A stretch of DNA of 64,000 nt from Reticulitermes speratus (Eukaryota; Arthropoda; Insecta; Blattodea; Rhinotermitidae), in contig JAJKFL010000002.1 of the NCBI GenBank assembly GCA_021186555.1, forward strand, positions 33,480,631-33,544,630, read 5' to 3'. Each line of letters begins with the position of its first letter. Positions within the stretch are counted from its first letter, which is position 1. Below, piece by piece: positions 44,703-56,009 of the stretch. The notes beneath the pieces are model-generated. The model was not told the DNA's origin. It made no database searches and worked only from the letters and a program-made list of their open reading frames with translations. The position numbers and the translations under genes were made by a program.

Positions 44703-45459
44703 GTCAGTTTTATTTTATACACTCACTCTTACTAAATTTTTTTAGGGAGGGAAAATAATTAAAAAAACACTACAGGCTTATAGTTCCTGCATGGTGGTAA
44801 ATAATGCAACATGAATAATCTCAGAACATAGAAAAGAAGTGTAGAGACACTGGAAAACATGTATTTAATATTTAATTTTTGATACTGGAAAACATGGCTA
44901 AAAATCTTCCTAATTACTTGACCCTAGGAATACTGGCTATTGGTTCCTTTGAAACATCAGTAACTGTTTAACTGTTTATGTGTTTGAACATCCCAGAAGA
45001 CTTGAATCTTGCTTTGTTTATACTTAACTGTGGGCTTGACAGAATGAATGTTACAATCCTTCATACAATCAGAATAGTAAAAAGGATGTCCATCACTTAA
45101 CATATTGAAAGCTTCAAAACTTCTTTGTGGAAGGCATTAAGAATTACTGGATGGACATCAGTTTCTCAGAACATTACAGTCATTACAGAGTTTGTTATGT
45201 TTGTGACAGAATATATATATGTATGTATAATCCTCCATGTAATGTGCTGTTTTATTGGACAGTTTCATTATTATATACAGTAAACTAAGTTCTTACAGAA
45301 AGTATGAATAACTCTCATAGCAACTGTTGTCACCAGAGAGTGACAAGACTGGAACTACATAGTTCAGTGCTCTGTATTTCATATATTTTAAGCTGTATGG
45401 TTAAAGATTCCTGTGGTGTGTGTATGGGTTATGTTATGCAGTGATCAACATTGTTACAG

Positions 45460-45589
45460 GGTACCTGGAAAGAGGAAAGGATTATTTATAGACTAGATGA
45501 AGTATGGGAGAATGGGATAAGGATAACCATTTCTGCTTCTGGGGATGGTTTTTTTGCCTTGGGAAGTGTTCGAGAATGTAGTGCATTGG
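45460..45589 (+). CDS. Receptor-like gene, exon encoding second half of the MAM-like segment
   Basis: Acceptor AACATTGTTACAG and donor GCATTGG|GTAAGT bound 130 bases, phase 0 in and phase 1 out. It reads GTWKEERIIYRLDEVWENGI, RITISASGDGFFALGSVREC and SALG. W-x-x-x-x-x-x-Y-x-L...W-x-x-G-x-x-I-x-x-S-x-S-G-x-G-x-F-A-L-x-x-V matches the end of a MAM domain ('F.v.fea..g.......iaiDdi....C'). This supports reading it with the preceding exon as one domain. Both junction phases agree. Confidence 0.8.
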
Positions 45590-46151
45590 GTAAGTACATG
45601 GTTGTTACTCTATGTATGAAATATGTCTGTAACTGAAATTATAGGTTTGAACCCCACAGTTTAAATCACTTCATGAAGTCAATTCACATAGTGGAAAAAA
45701 TACATTTAAAGTAGTGAGACCATGTTCTTCAGTCTTCAACTTTTCATCTCTCAGACAAGTGTAGAGAGTTTGATGAAACCATTGTTGTTATTGCTGCTGC
45801 TCACCATGCACTGCCCCTCTCCCCATGTTGAACATTCATGTTTTTTGATGTGTACAGGTTGATACATTTAATTATTACTTTAAAATGCAGATTGTCGTAT
45901 ATGGCTCTACATGTAGCATTCTTCTTACTACTGAATTTTCTCTTTATTTTTCTTTGTTTAATCTTGTCTATTACTATTGTACTGCTTTACATTTAAATGT
46001 TCTCCATTTTATAATGCTTAGATCTGACACATTAATTTCAAGTTGTTATGGATGTAATTTCTATACCACTTTCCTCCAGTCAGTAGACCTATCCTTGTAC
46101 ATCTGTCATCCACTCAGCTGTGACATTCTCTTATTATTAAAATTTTGACAG

Positions 46152-46265
46152 ATTATGTTCAACTGTACAAAGTGACAAGTCCCCCTGGAGTAGATGTGTC
46201 CTGTCACCCATTGAAGTACCCGAGTTCAGTACTCACTCTTAAAGATCCAGACCCAAATTTCACAG
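46152..46265 (+). CDS. Receptor-like gene, linker exon
   Basis: Acceptor AATTTTGACAG and donor TTCACAG|GTAAAG bound 114 bases, phase 1 in and phase 1 out. It reads DYVQLYKVTSPPGVDVSCHP, LKYPSSVLTLKDPDPNFT. It continues the extracellular frame with one Cys. The next recognised exon starts in phase 2, so these two cannot be joined directly; a small exon between 46266 and 47247 is probably missing from my reading. Confidence 0.72.
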
Positions 46266-46719
46266 GTAAAGCAACTTGACTCAGAATTATACTCTTACCA
46301 GTAATGTTATATGGATTATGACAGATAACTATGTAGGGTAGGATTAAGGTTAGAGATGTTTTGTTACTTTCAGAAGCAGTAATGGAGACAAGTGTTTATA
46401 CATTACAGATGTTTACAAAATAAATGTTTGAAGTTACTTTCTGAATATTATTCTAACATACTCGGTTTCTTTAGAGATTTTTAGACATGTAACTATGCTC
46501 ACAGTTTCAATGGGGGTTCAAGACATTTTTCTGTTATATTTGAAGAGTAATTTGATATCTTGATAGTCAGGAGGTATACAAGGAGACCAGACCAGTCATA
46601 AATTTATGTATTTGTATATCTACTTTGTAGACTACTTGGCAGAGGCATGTAACAACTGCCAATGAGAAATATATTCTACAAACTTTATATTTCTTGTAAT
46701 GAGATAATGACTGTATTAG

Positions 46720-47139
46720 TAGGCTGACCATACGTCCCGTTTTGAACGGGACAGTACCGTTTTTTTGCTATGTACCGGCCGTCCTGTCGTTTTAGTAAAA
46801 ATGACATTTTTGTCCCTTTTTTTATAAAAACTTTAAAATGTGATTAAATATTGGTCAATCATAACCTATAATCAAGTTTGCATAAATGGCTGCTATTGTA
46901 TGTAGGTACCAGTCATTCGTTTAATCATCGGTAGAGGCGCGTTCATCGAGATTGACAATTGCCCATTGAATAAATAGTGTAAGTTTAAAGTCAATGAATT
47001 ATTTAGAGAAAGAAAAAATACGTTTTGGCAACACTTGTGCTGTTCTGTGAAAAATTATTTTTTTTAAAATGTCCTACTCTTTATGAACATTCCCTCCTCC
47101 CATGTCCCGTTTTTGTCTCAAGGAATTATGGTCAGCCTA
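46720..47139. mobile_element. hAT-type MITE
   Basis: Terminal repeats TAGGCTGACCATA and TATGGTCAGCCTA are perfect inverses, and GTCCCGTTTT is present near both ends. A perfect 8-bp duplication TGTATTAG flanks the element (46712-46719 and 47140-47147). It is 420 bp long and noncoding. It is intronic and lies where a small exon of the receptor-like gene may be missing. Confidence 0.9.
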
Positions 47140-47247
47140 TGTATTAGTTAATACTTTTCATACAATGAGCTATTGGAATAAATCTGATAATTGATCAGTA
47201 ATGTGTTAGTCATAGGGTGTTACGTAAAAAAGAACTTGTGATTACAG

Positions 47248-47501
47248 TTTGATGAGACCTGAATGTCCATCAATCTGTCAGTCTGTAGAGCACTTTGTGT
47301 TTAAAGAAGTTGGACCACCAGCTATAACTGCAAAGTGTCTCTGTCATGCAGGTTGTGGAGCTAACTGCTTGCTGAGTTGTGATAGGTCCCCATTTAGTGA
47401 ACTTACGCACTGTGATAGAGGTATTGTTTTCTGCCAACCAACACGTGAAGGAAGTGCCTGTTTTTGCAATCCTGGATACTTTGGTTCTGGCTGTGCAAAT
47501 T
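47248..47501 (+). CDS. Receptor-like gene, exon encoding Cys-rich EGF-like modules
   Basis: Acceptor CTTGTGATTACAG and donor GCAAATT|GTAAGT bound 254 bases, phase 2 in and phase 1 out. It reads MRPECPSICQSVEHFVFKEV, CLCHAGCGANCLLSCDRSPF, THCDRGIVFCQPTREGSACF and CNPGYFGSGCAN. About twelve cysteines and the phrase C-x-C-x-PGYFGSGC are typical EGF/laminin-EGF-like modules. The exon ends inside a module that the exon at 59011 continues with matching phase (NSCPYSTYGLNC). Such Cys-rich ladders come after Methyltransf_FA domains in invertebrate receptor tyrosine phosphatases and kinases. The following intron is 11.5 kb. Confidence 0.85.
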
Positions 47502-48079
47502 GTAAGTGCAAAGTTGTATTGTTTCATTGCTTTCTGCATGCCCTTAAAATGATGTGTTACTATGTTTAGATTTTGCTGCTTTTCTGGCTTTTAAACCTGT
47601 TGTGGGCTCCAAGCAGTAAACTTTTCTTACTCTCTCAGTGTCTACATTAAGTTATTGTTCTTTCTGTTTGTATAAATATAATAATTGGAAGTATTACATA
47701 ATATACATTTCAGTAAGACAGGAAAGGAGGAATTTTATACTTTTGTATAAGGGATGCTACCTTCAACATACATTAATAAAAAGTAACTTGTTTTTTGTTT
47801 GTATAATATATGGAAGTTGTACCTTAAGTGCATCTAAATCACTTCATTACAACCATTTAAAAACGAAGTTATTTTGTTTCACACGGAAGGCTACTTAAAG
47901 GCCTCTGTTATATGCAAATACACTAAAAGATGTGAAACACTGCAAGGTTTGAATAAATGTACATTAGTTCAGTTTGCTGTTCCATTAACATGTGTGCCAT
48001 TTGAACTACTAGAGGTGAATGTTTTTAATACAGATGTAACAAACTCTGCGACTCTGAAGATGATGGATTAATGCGTGCA

Positions 48080-49035
48080 CACACACAAGTTGAAAATAAA
48101 TGAGTGCACAAGCTCCACATACTGTGATTGCTTGTTAAAAATTTGTGAAAAATCTCATACAACATATTTACTAGACATTTAACTTTCAAGATATGCATCA
48201 CTCTCCAAAATGTGCAAGTCATCCTCGTGGATACAGTAGGTGCACAAAGTGGTCTTCATCCAATCCCAGGCAGTACACTGCTTGTCATTTTCTCAGACGT
48301 GAGTGAATATTTTGGCATCAACCGTTGCCATAGCTGCCCTAACTCTTGCCAAGAGATCTTGGATAGTCGTGGGCCCAAATATGCCAATGTGTTTCCTTAG
48401 GTGTCCCATGTGAAAAAGTCCAGTGGAGTTATACCTGGCGACTGGGAACACCATGCAGGTGGTCCTCCGTATCCAGTCTGCCTTCTTGTTCATGTTCCAT
48501 TGGACTACTACTGGACATGTTCCTTATAGTGTACTGGAGCTTCATCATGCAAAAATCAGAACGTCTGCTTGAGGAAAATTGTCATTTAGCCCCAGTAGAA
48601 ATGGTTCAAGAAAATTACAGTATTGTTGAGTACATAGTCTGTTAGGTACCAGATAGGAATTTGTCCCTGATGTTAACAGCCCAAATGCTGAAGCTGAAGT
48701 GCTTTGATACTCACATTTGCAAATAGCAGTGGATTATCCTGTGCCCTGCTCTGACTGTTGTGATTGTTGAATGGACCCTCACCCATAAAATATGCTTTAT
48801 CCATAGAATTTTGTGTAAAAAGAGCTCATTCTTAGCGTGTTGATGTCATAGCCATTTGCAAAATTGCATATGTAGAGAACAATTATCTGGAAGCTGATTG
48901 CACTCTACAAGTACTAGTATGGATAATTGCGAACTGCTTCCAGGATCGCTGGTTGGTTTAGTTCTATCTTGCAGGACATCATGTGACCTTCTCTGCAGCT
49001 TTCATTACACATTCTCAACAAATAGCAATGTTGAG
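48080..49035 (-). pseudogene. Mariner-type transposase relic
   Basis: The minus strand keeps FLHDEAPVHYKEHVQ (the 'QHDGAPPHY' block with the second catalytic acid), then GYGGPPAWCSQSPGITPLDF and FTWDT (the 'WPPRSPDLTPLDFFLWG' block with the third catalytic acid, here SPG where SPD is expected). It continues with DLLARVRAAMATVDAKIFTH and CTAWDWMKTTLCTYCI. Frame breaks and stops are frequent and the third catalytic Asp seems lost. No terminal repeats were seen. It lies in the 11.5-kb intron. Confidence 0.7.
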
Positions 49036-49905
49036 AAGTAGATTAGAGCGTTTCATGGCAACATTTATCTTGAGAACTGAATGTCTCAGGACATGTATTG
49101 TGTGTCCATTTTTCTTCTATTTTTAACATGGAATGATATTACTGAGTGTTTGTGCATGAATTTCTTTTTATCGTGTATATATGTACATCATAAATAAAAT
49201 GAAAAGTACAAGGAGCATAATTTAAACCTTGACATATGACCTGAGACATGTGAGTAAGAGTAAGATCTTTTGGTAAGGAGTGGTTAAATTTTGGACTATG
49301 TGACCGCAAAGTATTACTGTCTGAGTGAAATATAATAATTTTACCCATTTGAGTAAGCTGCATTTGGGTTCCAAGCATCATGTTTAGTCTTCATAGCTTT
49401 TAATTTATTACATTTAAGAATGTTTATAAATGGCGAACATAATACACTACAAATAAATGGAATATGCAACATTACAAGATAATTACATTTATATTGACAG
49501 GACAATTGTGCAAGGTACAGGTACAGTACCAACATTTCTTCTAAACCACAGGAACAATTGCACTGATATACATAACAATGCCTTAATGAGTTCTGTCACA
49601 TAACACCTGTACTGAACTTTGCTGTGGGTACGTATGATGCAGATTGAAATCTTCTGAGATATGACACTGTGTCGATATGAAGGAAGCTTGATGCCTCCAT
49701 CCTCAGGGTGAAAATGGCCCCAGAAGAGTAACTTTTCATGCACTACTTAAACCCTGCAGATGTAACACAATATTTCTTTTCTCATTTTCTGTGGGTGAAG
49801 TACCAAAATTAGGACTGTCACTTCAAGGATGCATTGGAGGTTCTAGTGGTTTCGGAAATTCATTGCTTGAACTTCACTTTATATTCACCGTGCATCTTTG
49901 TATAA

Positions 49906-50400
49906 TTGATTATTTCTACCAACAAATGCACCAAGACAAGTTTGTCACTGTTTTCTTTATTGAAACAGTGCCCCAATACGTATTTCGGCAGACCAAGGAG
50001 ACACGAAGAAAGGAGGTCCTACCTAACAGCAAAACACACACAGATAACTGGAATACACACCGGAAAATAGGACAACGCTGCCATTAATTAATTAATAAAA
50101 TATACTACAGCAAGTAGTTTATATATACCAATTGATTTTACTGTTAATTTTAATAACTTTTAGCAACTTAACAATACCACTAATTATACAAAAATTTTAT
50201 GAAGTGGTAATAACAAATAGTGACTCACTGTTATGACGTAACTTAAGAATTGGTCTATGTAACAGCTCACTTAAAAAAACCCCCCGATAATGGCAATATA
50301 ATTGCCGAAATACGTATTGGGGCACTCTTTCAATAAAGAAAACAGTGACAAACTTGTCTTGGTGCATTTGTTGGTAGAAATAATCAATCATTGCTTGAAG
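49906..50400. mobile_element. Inverted pair of Penelope-type repeat ends
   Basis: Arms of about 90 bp at 49906-49995 and 50303-50398 are near-perfect inverses. They share ATTATTTCTACCAACAAATG, CACCAAGACAAGTTTGTCAC and CCCCAATACGTATTTCGGCA. The 300-bp spacer is unrelated. The right arm begins with a compact stem motif GGCAATATAATTGCCGAAAT, a hammerhead-like pattern known from Penelope-like elements. No protein is encoded. Confidence 0.65.
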
Positions 50401-52083
50401 TTGTGTTTTGAAAATTGTGTGCAACGTATGAGAAATGCCAGAAGTGTACAGCTGCACAGTGACTTGATTTTGAATGCATGTAGTTCATAAGGGCTTGTTA
50501 ATGCTATTGGATTTAAGAATTGCTCCTGTTCTGGAACTTATGAATCTAAAGTATAAAAGGGCCACAGAAGTGGTTTAAGATCCTTTGTTCCACGAAATAT
50601 TTCTATATATATCAAGTGTTATTTATTTACAGTTGAATGGCTGGAGGTGAGAAGTATTATGCCAAGCAGTGGTCTTTAAGTTGTTTATAAAGTTTGCTAA
50701 ATATTAAATAAGTCACTGAGAAGCTTTATGCACTATACCATGAGAGAGGGTTTAATTTCTAGACATGCAAGAAGCCTTGCAGCCAGTAAATTTACAAAGA
50801 AATTCAATGTGTCTGATAAAGTGACTATAATGCGATATTCTTTTTATATATTGTGGCTTAGCACTTCTTTGCTACTGAAATTTTTAAGACTTCCTATCCC
50901 GAACATTCATAGTTTAAATACAACACAGCTGTATCTGAATTTTATAAAAATAATGATTTTATAATTTGTACTACATCCTAGTATTATTTATTTTGTAGGA
51001 TACACCAATAGACTATGACAATTTTCAGAATTCAACTGTAAATTGTTATACTGCAATGGCAGGACAAGTTTTGTGCTGTCATGTTCTGACACTTATGTGA
51101 TTTCATACAATTCACCATTTCAAGTTTTGGAGACTTCCCTTGGCAAGCCAGGTATTCTACCAACTGTGCACCTTACTGTTTTCTTTGGGGTCACTTAAAA
51201 GCCATAGTGTATGGCGACAAATCTCGCATGCACAGGGAGCTGAAAGAGCCCATGTGGGATGAAATTAGAACCACTGATTGAAGGTCTCCTATGAACAGAT
51301 ATGCTTAATTTCTGATCACTACTACAGGAATACACAGCATGCAAGGGAGAGCACCTAAAAGTGGGGTTTTTAAAAAATAAAAAAACATATATTAAATGGC
51401 ATGTTTCTTTGATCCTCCAAAACATTTGTGTTTCTCACATGAAACTTAATTCTTAAAAAAGTTATCTGAAAATTGGCACGTGCTGTACACACAGCATACA
51501 TACCTTTTAGGATCAACTGCTTAAAAGTTTTTTGTTATCAACTTTGAGTTTTCTTCATAGAAAACACTCATGAGCCCAAATAAAAGTTACTTCACACATT
51601 TTAGAAAGTATTGTACAAAATTTTAAGTGAGTGCAGAACATGGATATCGTATTTGAATACAATGTTATTAATTTTTGCAAATTCTGTTACAGCAGATGAG
51701 TAACAACTATCAGAATACACGCAACATTTAATTAACATTCATGTTAACTGAAAGATAATTCCATCTTGTCTGTACAGTGATGGTTGTTGCTCATCTGTAA
51801 CAGATGAAGCATTTTAAGATTCCATTACAGCATTTCACTAAGGACTTAATTTTAACATACTGCTTTGAAAAATGCATCTTGTATAAATGAGGCCCTCGTC
51901 ATCATCATGACTGGCATCAGTGGTATTGGCCCACTCATTGGCAAATACATAGCCCTCATATTTTAACTTCTGGAAGAAACCATGTTGTGCTTGAGGGATG
52001 TAGCAAAGCACATATTTTAAGTCTTTTGCTTTCTTCGAGAGCAGGTTTCAAATTTTCTGAACATTTTTGATTTCAAGAGACAC
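50401..52083 (+). other. Intron sequence without recognised features
   Basis: AT-rich and CpG-poor. I saw no splice-bounded exon, SINE head or inverted repeat. Confidence 0.45.
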
Positions 52084-52612
52084 CTGAAGGGAACCAGGAT
52101 GGTGTAGTTGGTATAGTGACTAGGGTAAGAGCTGAATGATCCGGAGTTCGAATCCAGTGCCCGATCCCAGTGGCCGCGCGGTGTAAGGCGTGGGTCTGCG
52201 GCCGCTCGCTTGCTGGGATTGTGGGTTCGAATCCCGTCAGGGGCATGGATATTTGTGTTGTGTTTGTTGTATAAGGACATTAGTATGGAACATAAAGTGA
52301 CATGAAGAAGGACGGAAGGATTTAAAGATACAAGAAGGATCAAAGGAAAAACCGGGACAGGAAAAAAAAAATCCCGGCAAGGACAAGAAATTTTTGTGTC
52401 CTCCAAAATGTCCAGACCATCTCTGGTGACCATCCAACCTCCTATCTAGTGGATACTGAACGCTCTTTCCCTGGTTTAAAAGTTCCTTGTGCGTGAGGCT
52501 GACCTCTGATCTCCTTCCAGTGCTGAGGTTAAGAATTAATGGAGCTATGCCTCCAACCACCAATCACTCTGTGTCTTCATAGGACATACAGGTACAACTT
52601 TACCGTTTAGGT
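52084..52612 (+). mobile_element. tRNA-derived SINE (family B), interrupted by a family D SINE
   Basis: The head AACCAGGATGGTGTAGTTGG (A-box) and GGAGTTCGAATCCAG (B-box) are clear. Right after the B-box a family D head begins (52160). Family B body text resumes after it and ends with GTGCTGAGGTTAAGAATTAA, GGAGCTATGCCTCCAACCAC and CATACAGGTACAACTTTACC. This is the best-preserved tRNA head of family B in the window. Confidence 0.75.
52160..52265 (+). mobile_element. tRNA-derived SINE (family D), 5' part, nested
   Basis: GATCCCAGTGGCCGCGCGGT, GCGTGGGTCTGCGGCCGCTC and the perfect B-box GGGTTCGAATCCC then GGGGCATGGATATTTGTG match copies at 17605 and 28917. It then departs from the family, so the 3' half is missing or replaced. 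It sits inside the family B copy. Confidence 0.78.
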
Positions 52613-52716
52613 TCAGAGGGTCTACCTTGTTTCTTGGTGCTGTCAGAAAATTCCCATCTGTGGGAATCTCAATATCACATGCGATTTCAGGCTTTCACTG
52701 TGATGCATGTTACATG

Positions 52717-52913
52717 TGTGGCGAATTCACTAGAATTTACCCAATTCTTTTTTCTCTTCGATTGTTTTAACTATTTTCTGTCTACAACACAAAATTACTG
52801 ACGCCATCCATGGACGCCATATTGACCGACACTGTCCCACACACACACTTCACTACCACCGATCAGTCATCGCTGGAACACCAGTGGTGCCAACCTCGCT
52901 CTGATTTCTAACA
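52717..52913 (-). repeat. Left LTR of the BEL/Pao fossil (its 3' LTR)
   Basis: Begins TGTGGCGAATTC and ends TTTCTAACA on the + strand; paired with 54952-55150. Confidence 0.88.
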
Positions 52914-53538
52914 TTCTCCCACCTGATTAATTGAACAAATTAATCAAACAACAATCCTTAGTTTGAAAATTTGGAAGGAAGCTTGACCCGTCTCCCACTC
53001 CTAGTTGTTACTAGTCTGTATCAAAAGAGTAGTCAACATAGCCGCCTGGGTTCTGCGATTAGACCTTGATTTTTCCTTTCCCATGATTACCAAATCAAGC
53101 CATGTTTGCACAGCGACAAGACCACATCTCAACTCAAACATGTTTCCTGTATACAGCTTGCCAGCTACATCAGCTCCATCAGTATTTCTACAGGTGGTTG
53201 TCCTCCACCCACATCTGATAGCTGGACCCTTCTTTCTCGCAGCTCTCCTATCCAAGAACTCGATTTCAGCCTCCCTACTGGACCACATATGACAGGTTGA
53301 TCTAGCACTTGAATCTTGCAAGAATAATCACTTGTTAGACTGCGAAGATTTATGTCATAACACTGGTGGTCTTCCCTCTGGGACGTAGCTCCTCTGAACA
53401 AGCTGTGTATCAAGGACTCTGATCCCACAGGTGTGTATCCCATTTCTTTAGCAGTCTTCTTCAGGATGTATGAACGCTGTGAACCAGTTTCAATAAGGCC
53501 CTCACTTTGCGTCTTTTCCCACTGGTCTCAATATACAC

Positions 53539-54297
53539 CTACAAGGTTTGAAGTAAAACCTCTTCAGCACAATTAGATAAAGCAGCATTTTGTTTTCCCT
53601 CAACCTTCTGGGGCTTATCTTCTCCAGCTTTCACTTGGTTGATTGGAATCTCTGGACACATCACTGCCCAGTGCTTCTTAGCACAAACCAAACACCTTAC
53701 ATTTGTTTTACATTCCTTTGAGCGATGTCCATTTTTCAAACAAGTAAAACAACATTTCTTTCTCTTCAAAACCTCTTGTTTGTCACTGAGAGGTAACTTT
53801 GGTGCTTGAAAACATTCCCTACTCTCATGTGGTTTTTCACAAAATATGCAACACAGCTGTTTGCCCACCTTCCTCCCTCCAGAAAATAGGTTACTTGCTG
53901 TCGCCACTGATCCTTCTGTGCTTGGCTTCTTCTTATCCTTCCGCACGCTGCCTTCCGTCAGTTTAAACCCTGCCTTGGCTAAGGAAATTCTCTCTTCCCC
54001 TTCTACCTCATTTCTCAAAAATGACAGTAATTGTTTGAACTTATCACTATAGGCATTGTTTTGAGGTTCAAAAACAGTCGCCACTGCGGGGATTCTAAGC
54101 CAGACTCTCAGAAGTTCTTCTGGTATACAGGACTCCAACATAGGAAATAACATTGCGGCATACTTGTCAGTTGTCATTCCAATTGACTCTAAAGCTCTCA
54201 AGTATAACTCAAGCTTATCATACGGTTGTGCCGTATTCACATTGTTCTTAGTTTCGGTAGCATTCTTTATTACTAACCCCAAAAGCTCTCGGAACAT
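53539..54297 (-). CDS. gag-like region of the BEL/Pao fossil (DUF1759 type with zinc knuckles)
   Basis: An open stretch of 252 codons in the fossil. It shows the DUF1759-type gag core (KLELYLRALESIGMTTDKYA) and two Cys-rich knuckle-like clusters (CCFTCLKNGHRSKEC and CLVCAKKHWAVMC), which is the usual order in BEL/Pao gag. The complete polyprotein is not present in this copy. Confidence 0.82.
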   Translation of the reverse strand: MFRELLGLVIKNATETKNNVNTAQPYDKLELYLRALESIGMTTDKYAAMLFPMLESCIPEELLRVWLRIPAVATVFEPQNNAYSDKFKQLLSFLRNEVEGEERISLAKAGFKLTEGSVRKDKKKPSTEGSVATASNLFSGGRKVGKQLCCIFCEKPHESRECFQAPKLPLSDKQEVLKRKKCCFTCLKNGHRSKECKTNVRCLVCAKKHWAVMCPEIPINQVKAGEDKPQKVEGKQNAALSNCAEEVLLQTL

Positions 54298-54951
54298 AGA
54301 ACTCGATTAGTAACTCCTCCCTACCTAACCTGCTCTTCAAGCTTCAATAGCTTTTGCATAATTCTCAGCAGTTGGTGGGAAGCTATCTACAATTCCCTGG
54401 CTCTGGTTCCGCTTGCAGTCGCCTGAATTAAATATTGGAATTTATCTTCATCTTCCATTTCTTTGTCTTCATGGATCCTACTAAACTGACTCCAAAAACT
54501 AAGCCAATCTTTCACATCGCCTCCAAATGTCCAGTTCTATCTTGGGCAACTTCAATTTTCTTCTACAAGACGTCGAGAGGAGCATGCCGATGTGGTGTTG
54601 TTGTTTTGTACTGTTAACTTATTTAGAAACGCTTCAACCTCAACGCGTGCAACATCCATCTTCTCTTTGTACTCTTCCGTTGCCCCATATTCTTGTTCGA
54701 AATCTTCATCAAGTTTCTTGCGAGAAAATGTCATACAATTCATTTTCCAGATTTTGCAAGTCGCTCTAAAGTAGTGAACCGTGTTCTTACATTCTTTTAA
54801 TTTAGCTCTCGCTCACTGAATGCATGAATCAAGCCATTGTAAGCCCTTGTGAACGACGCCCTGGTCGTCTTTCGTTTTTTCACAAACAAATCCATAATTA
54901 TGATAGAGGTTACCTTTTTTACTGCTCTCTATCACATCTTGGGTCACCACT

Positions 54952-55150
54952 TGTTGAGAATTCACTAGAATTTACCCAATTCTTTATTCTCTTCGATTGT
55001 TTTAACTATTTTCTGTCTACAACACAAAATTACTAACCCCATCTATCGACGCCATATCGACCGACACTGTCCCACACATACACACTTCACTACCACCGAT
55101 CAGTCATCGCTGGAACACCAGTGGTGCCAACCTCGCTCTGATTTCTAACA
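54952..55150 (-). repeat. Right LTR of the BEL/Pao fossil (its 5' LTR)
   Basis: Begins TGTTGAGAATTC and ends TTTCTAACA on the + strand; paired with 52717-52913. Confidence 0.88.
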
Positions 55151-55770
55151 TGTGATGCTTCTGGGCTCTTGTGCAGTGTCAGTTGGTTAAAAGTCACTGA
55201 CGTGTCGGGATGTCTTGTCATTCCCATCATATGAGTACAAGAAGAATGCCCGGTACAGGTGGTTTGGATGAGTATATAGGTTGAGGCATGGGAGGAGTCT
55301 AGTTATTTGCAGATGTAGGTGCACAAATCAGATGGCTGAAGCAAGAGCATGTTACCAGGAAGAAAGGAGATGGACCCAAGGGAGAAATGCATTGGAATGT
55401 GGAGGATCGGTTCACTTTTCATGGTGCAGCTGTCTGCTTTCTTTGAGGGAGTTAAGAGAGAGTTTTCCATGATCCACTCAAAATCCGTCCATCTTTATTC
55501 ATGTAGTCAGTATGGCATTCCAGTTCAATCATCTTCCTGGTGAGTTGGTCAGTATAGCCAGGTTTTGAGCCTAGAATTCTTGTATTGTGAAATTTTATGT
55601 GGTGGTCATAGTTGAACCTATGGTCAGCTAACACGATTTGTTGGGATGAATGAGTCTGAGTTGTTGTTGGTGTTCCTTCACTTGGATCTTGAGGGATCGC
55701 CACTCTGCACAGTATACATTGGGCTGCACTCACAGGCGTTACTGTATATGCCCAGAGTCTTCAAAGGAAA
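55151..55770 (-). mobile_element. Penelope-like element 3' fragment, minus copy
   Basis: On the minus strand a GIY-YIG-type nuclease end is visible: CECSPMYTVQSGDPSRSK, VLADHRFNYDHHIKFHNTRI, GYTDQLTRKMIELECHTDYM and LSGSWKTLS. The order 'AEH....H.I.F..T.IL....Y..R..REAIEI..HP...NR..G..LS..W.P' is the C-terminus of Penelope-like elements. A noncoding tail extends left to 55151, where the LTR fossil abuts it. It pairs with the inverted copy at 56010-56545. Confidence 0.75.
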
Positions 55771-56009
55771 CTGAAGATTTTTTTGGGTGGTGGGCCAACA
55801 CTTCTTGTGTTGTACTTGGCCAGCATTCTACTAATGTGACTTATGTTTTCTGGATACACAGAGGGATGGCCACTGAGGTGTGTTTCTTGTTTGATTTAAT
55901 GATATTTCCAGGTGGATTTATTGCATATTGAATCTGTTTTTTTTTATCCATTGTCCTTAGAAGTGTTCTTGAGGAACTCTATCCCACCTTGAATGCTGTC
56001 ACTGTCACC

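Larger units (their letters stand above)
52717..55150 (-). mobile_element. BEL/Pao LTR retrotransposon fossil, internally deleted
   Basis: Two LTRs of about 198 bp (52717-52913 and 54952-55150) bound an element read on the minus strand. A probable primer-binding site lies next to the right LTR and a purine tract next to the left LTR. Inside are a gag region (53539-54297) and a short protease-like region to its left. Reverse transcriptase, RNase H and integrase are absent. The LTRs differ at roughly 4-5% of sites by eye, so the insertion is moderately young. The element is broken, by large internal loss plus a few smaller breaks. It sits in the 11.5-kb intron beside Penelope-like repeats. Confidence 0.85.

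Noticed and set aside
53001-53321. Separate host exon candidates near 53 kb
   Set aside because: The peptide text belongs to the inner part of the BEL/Pao fossil.
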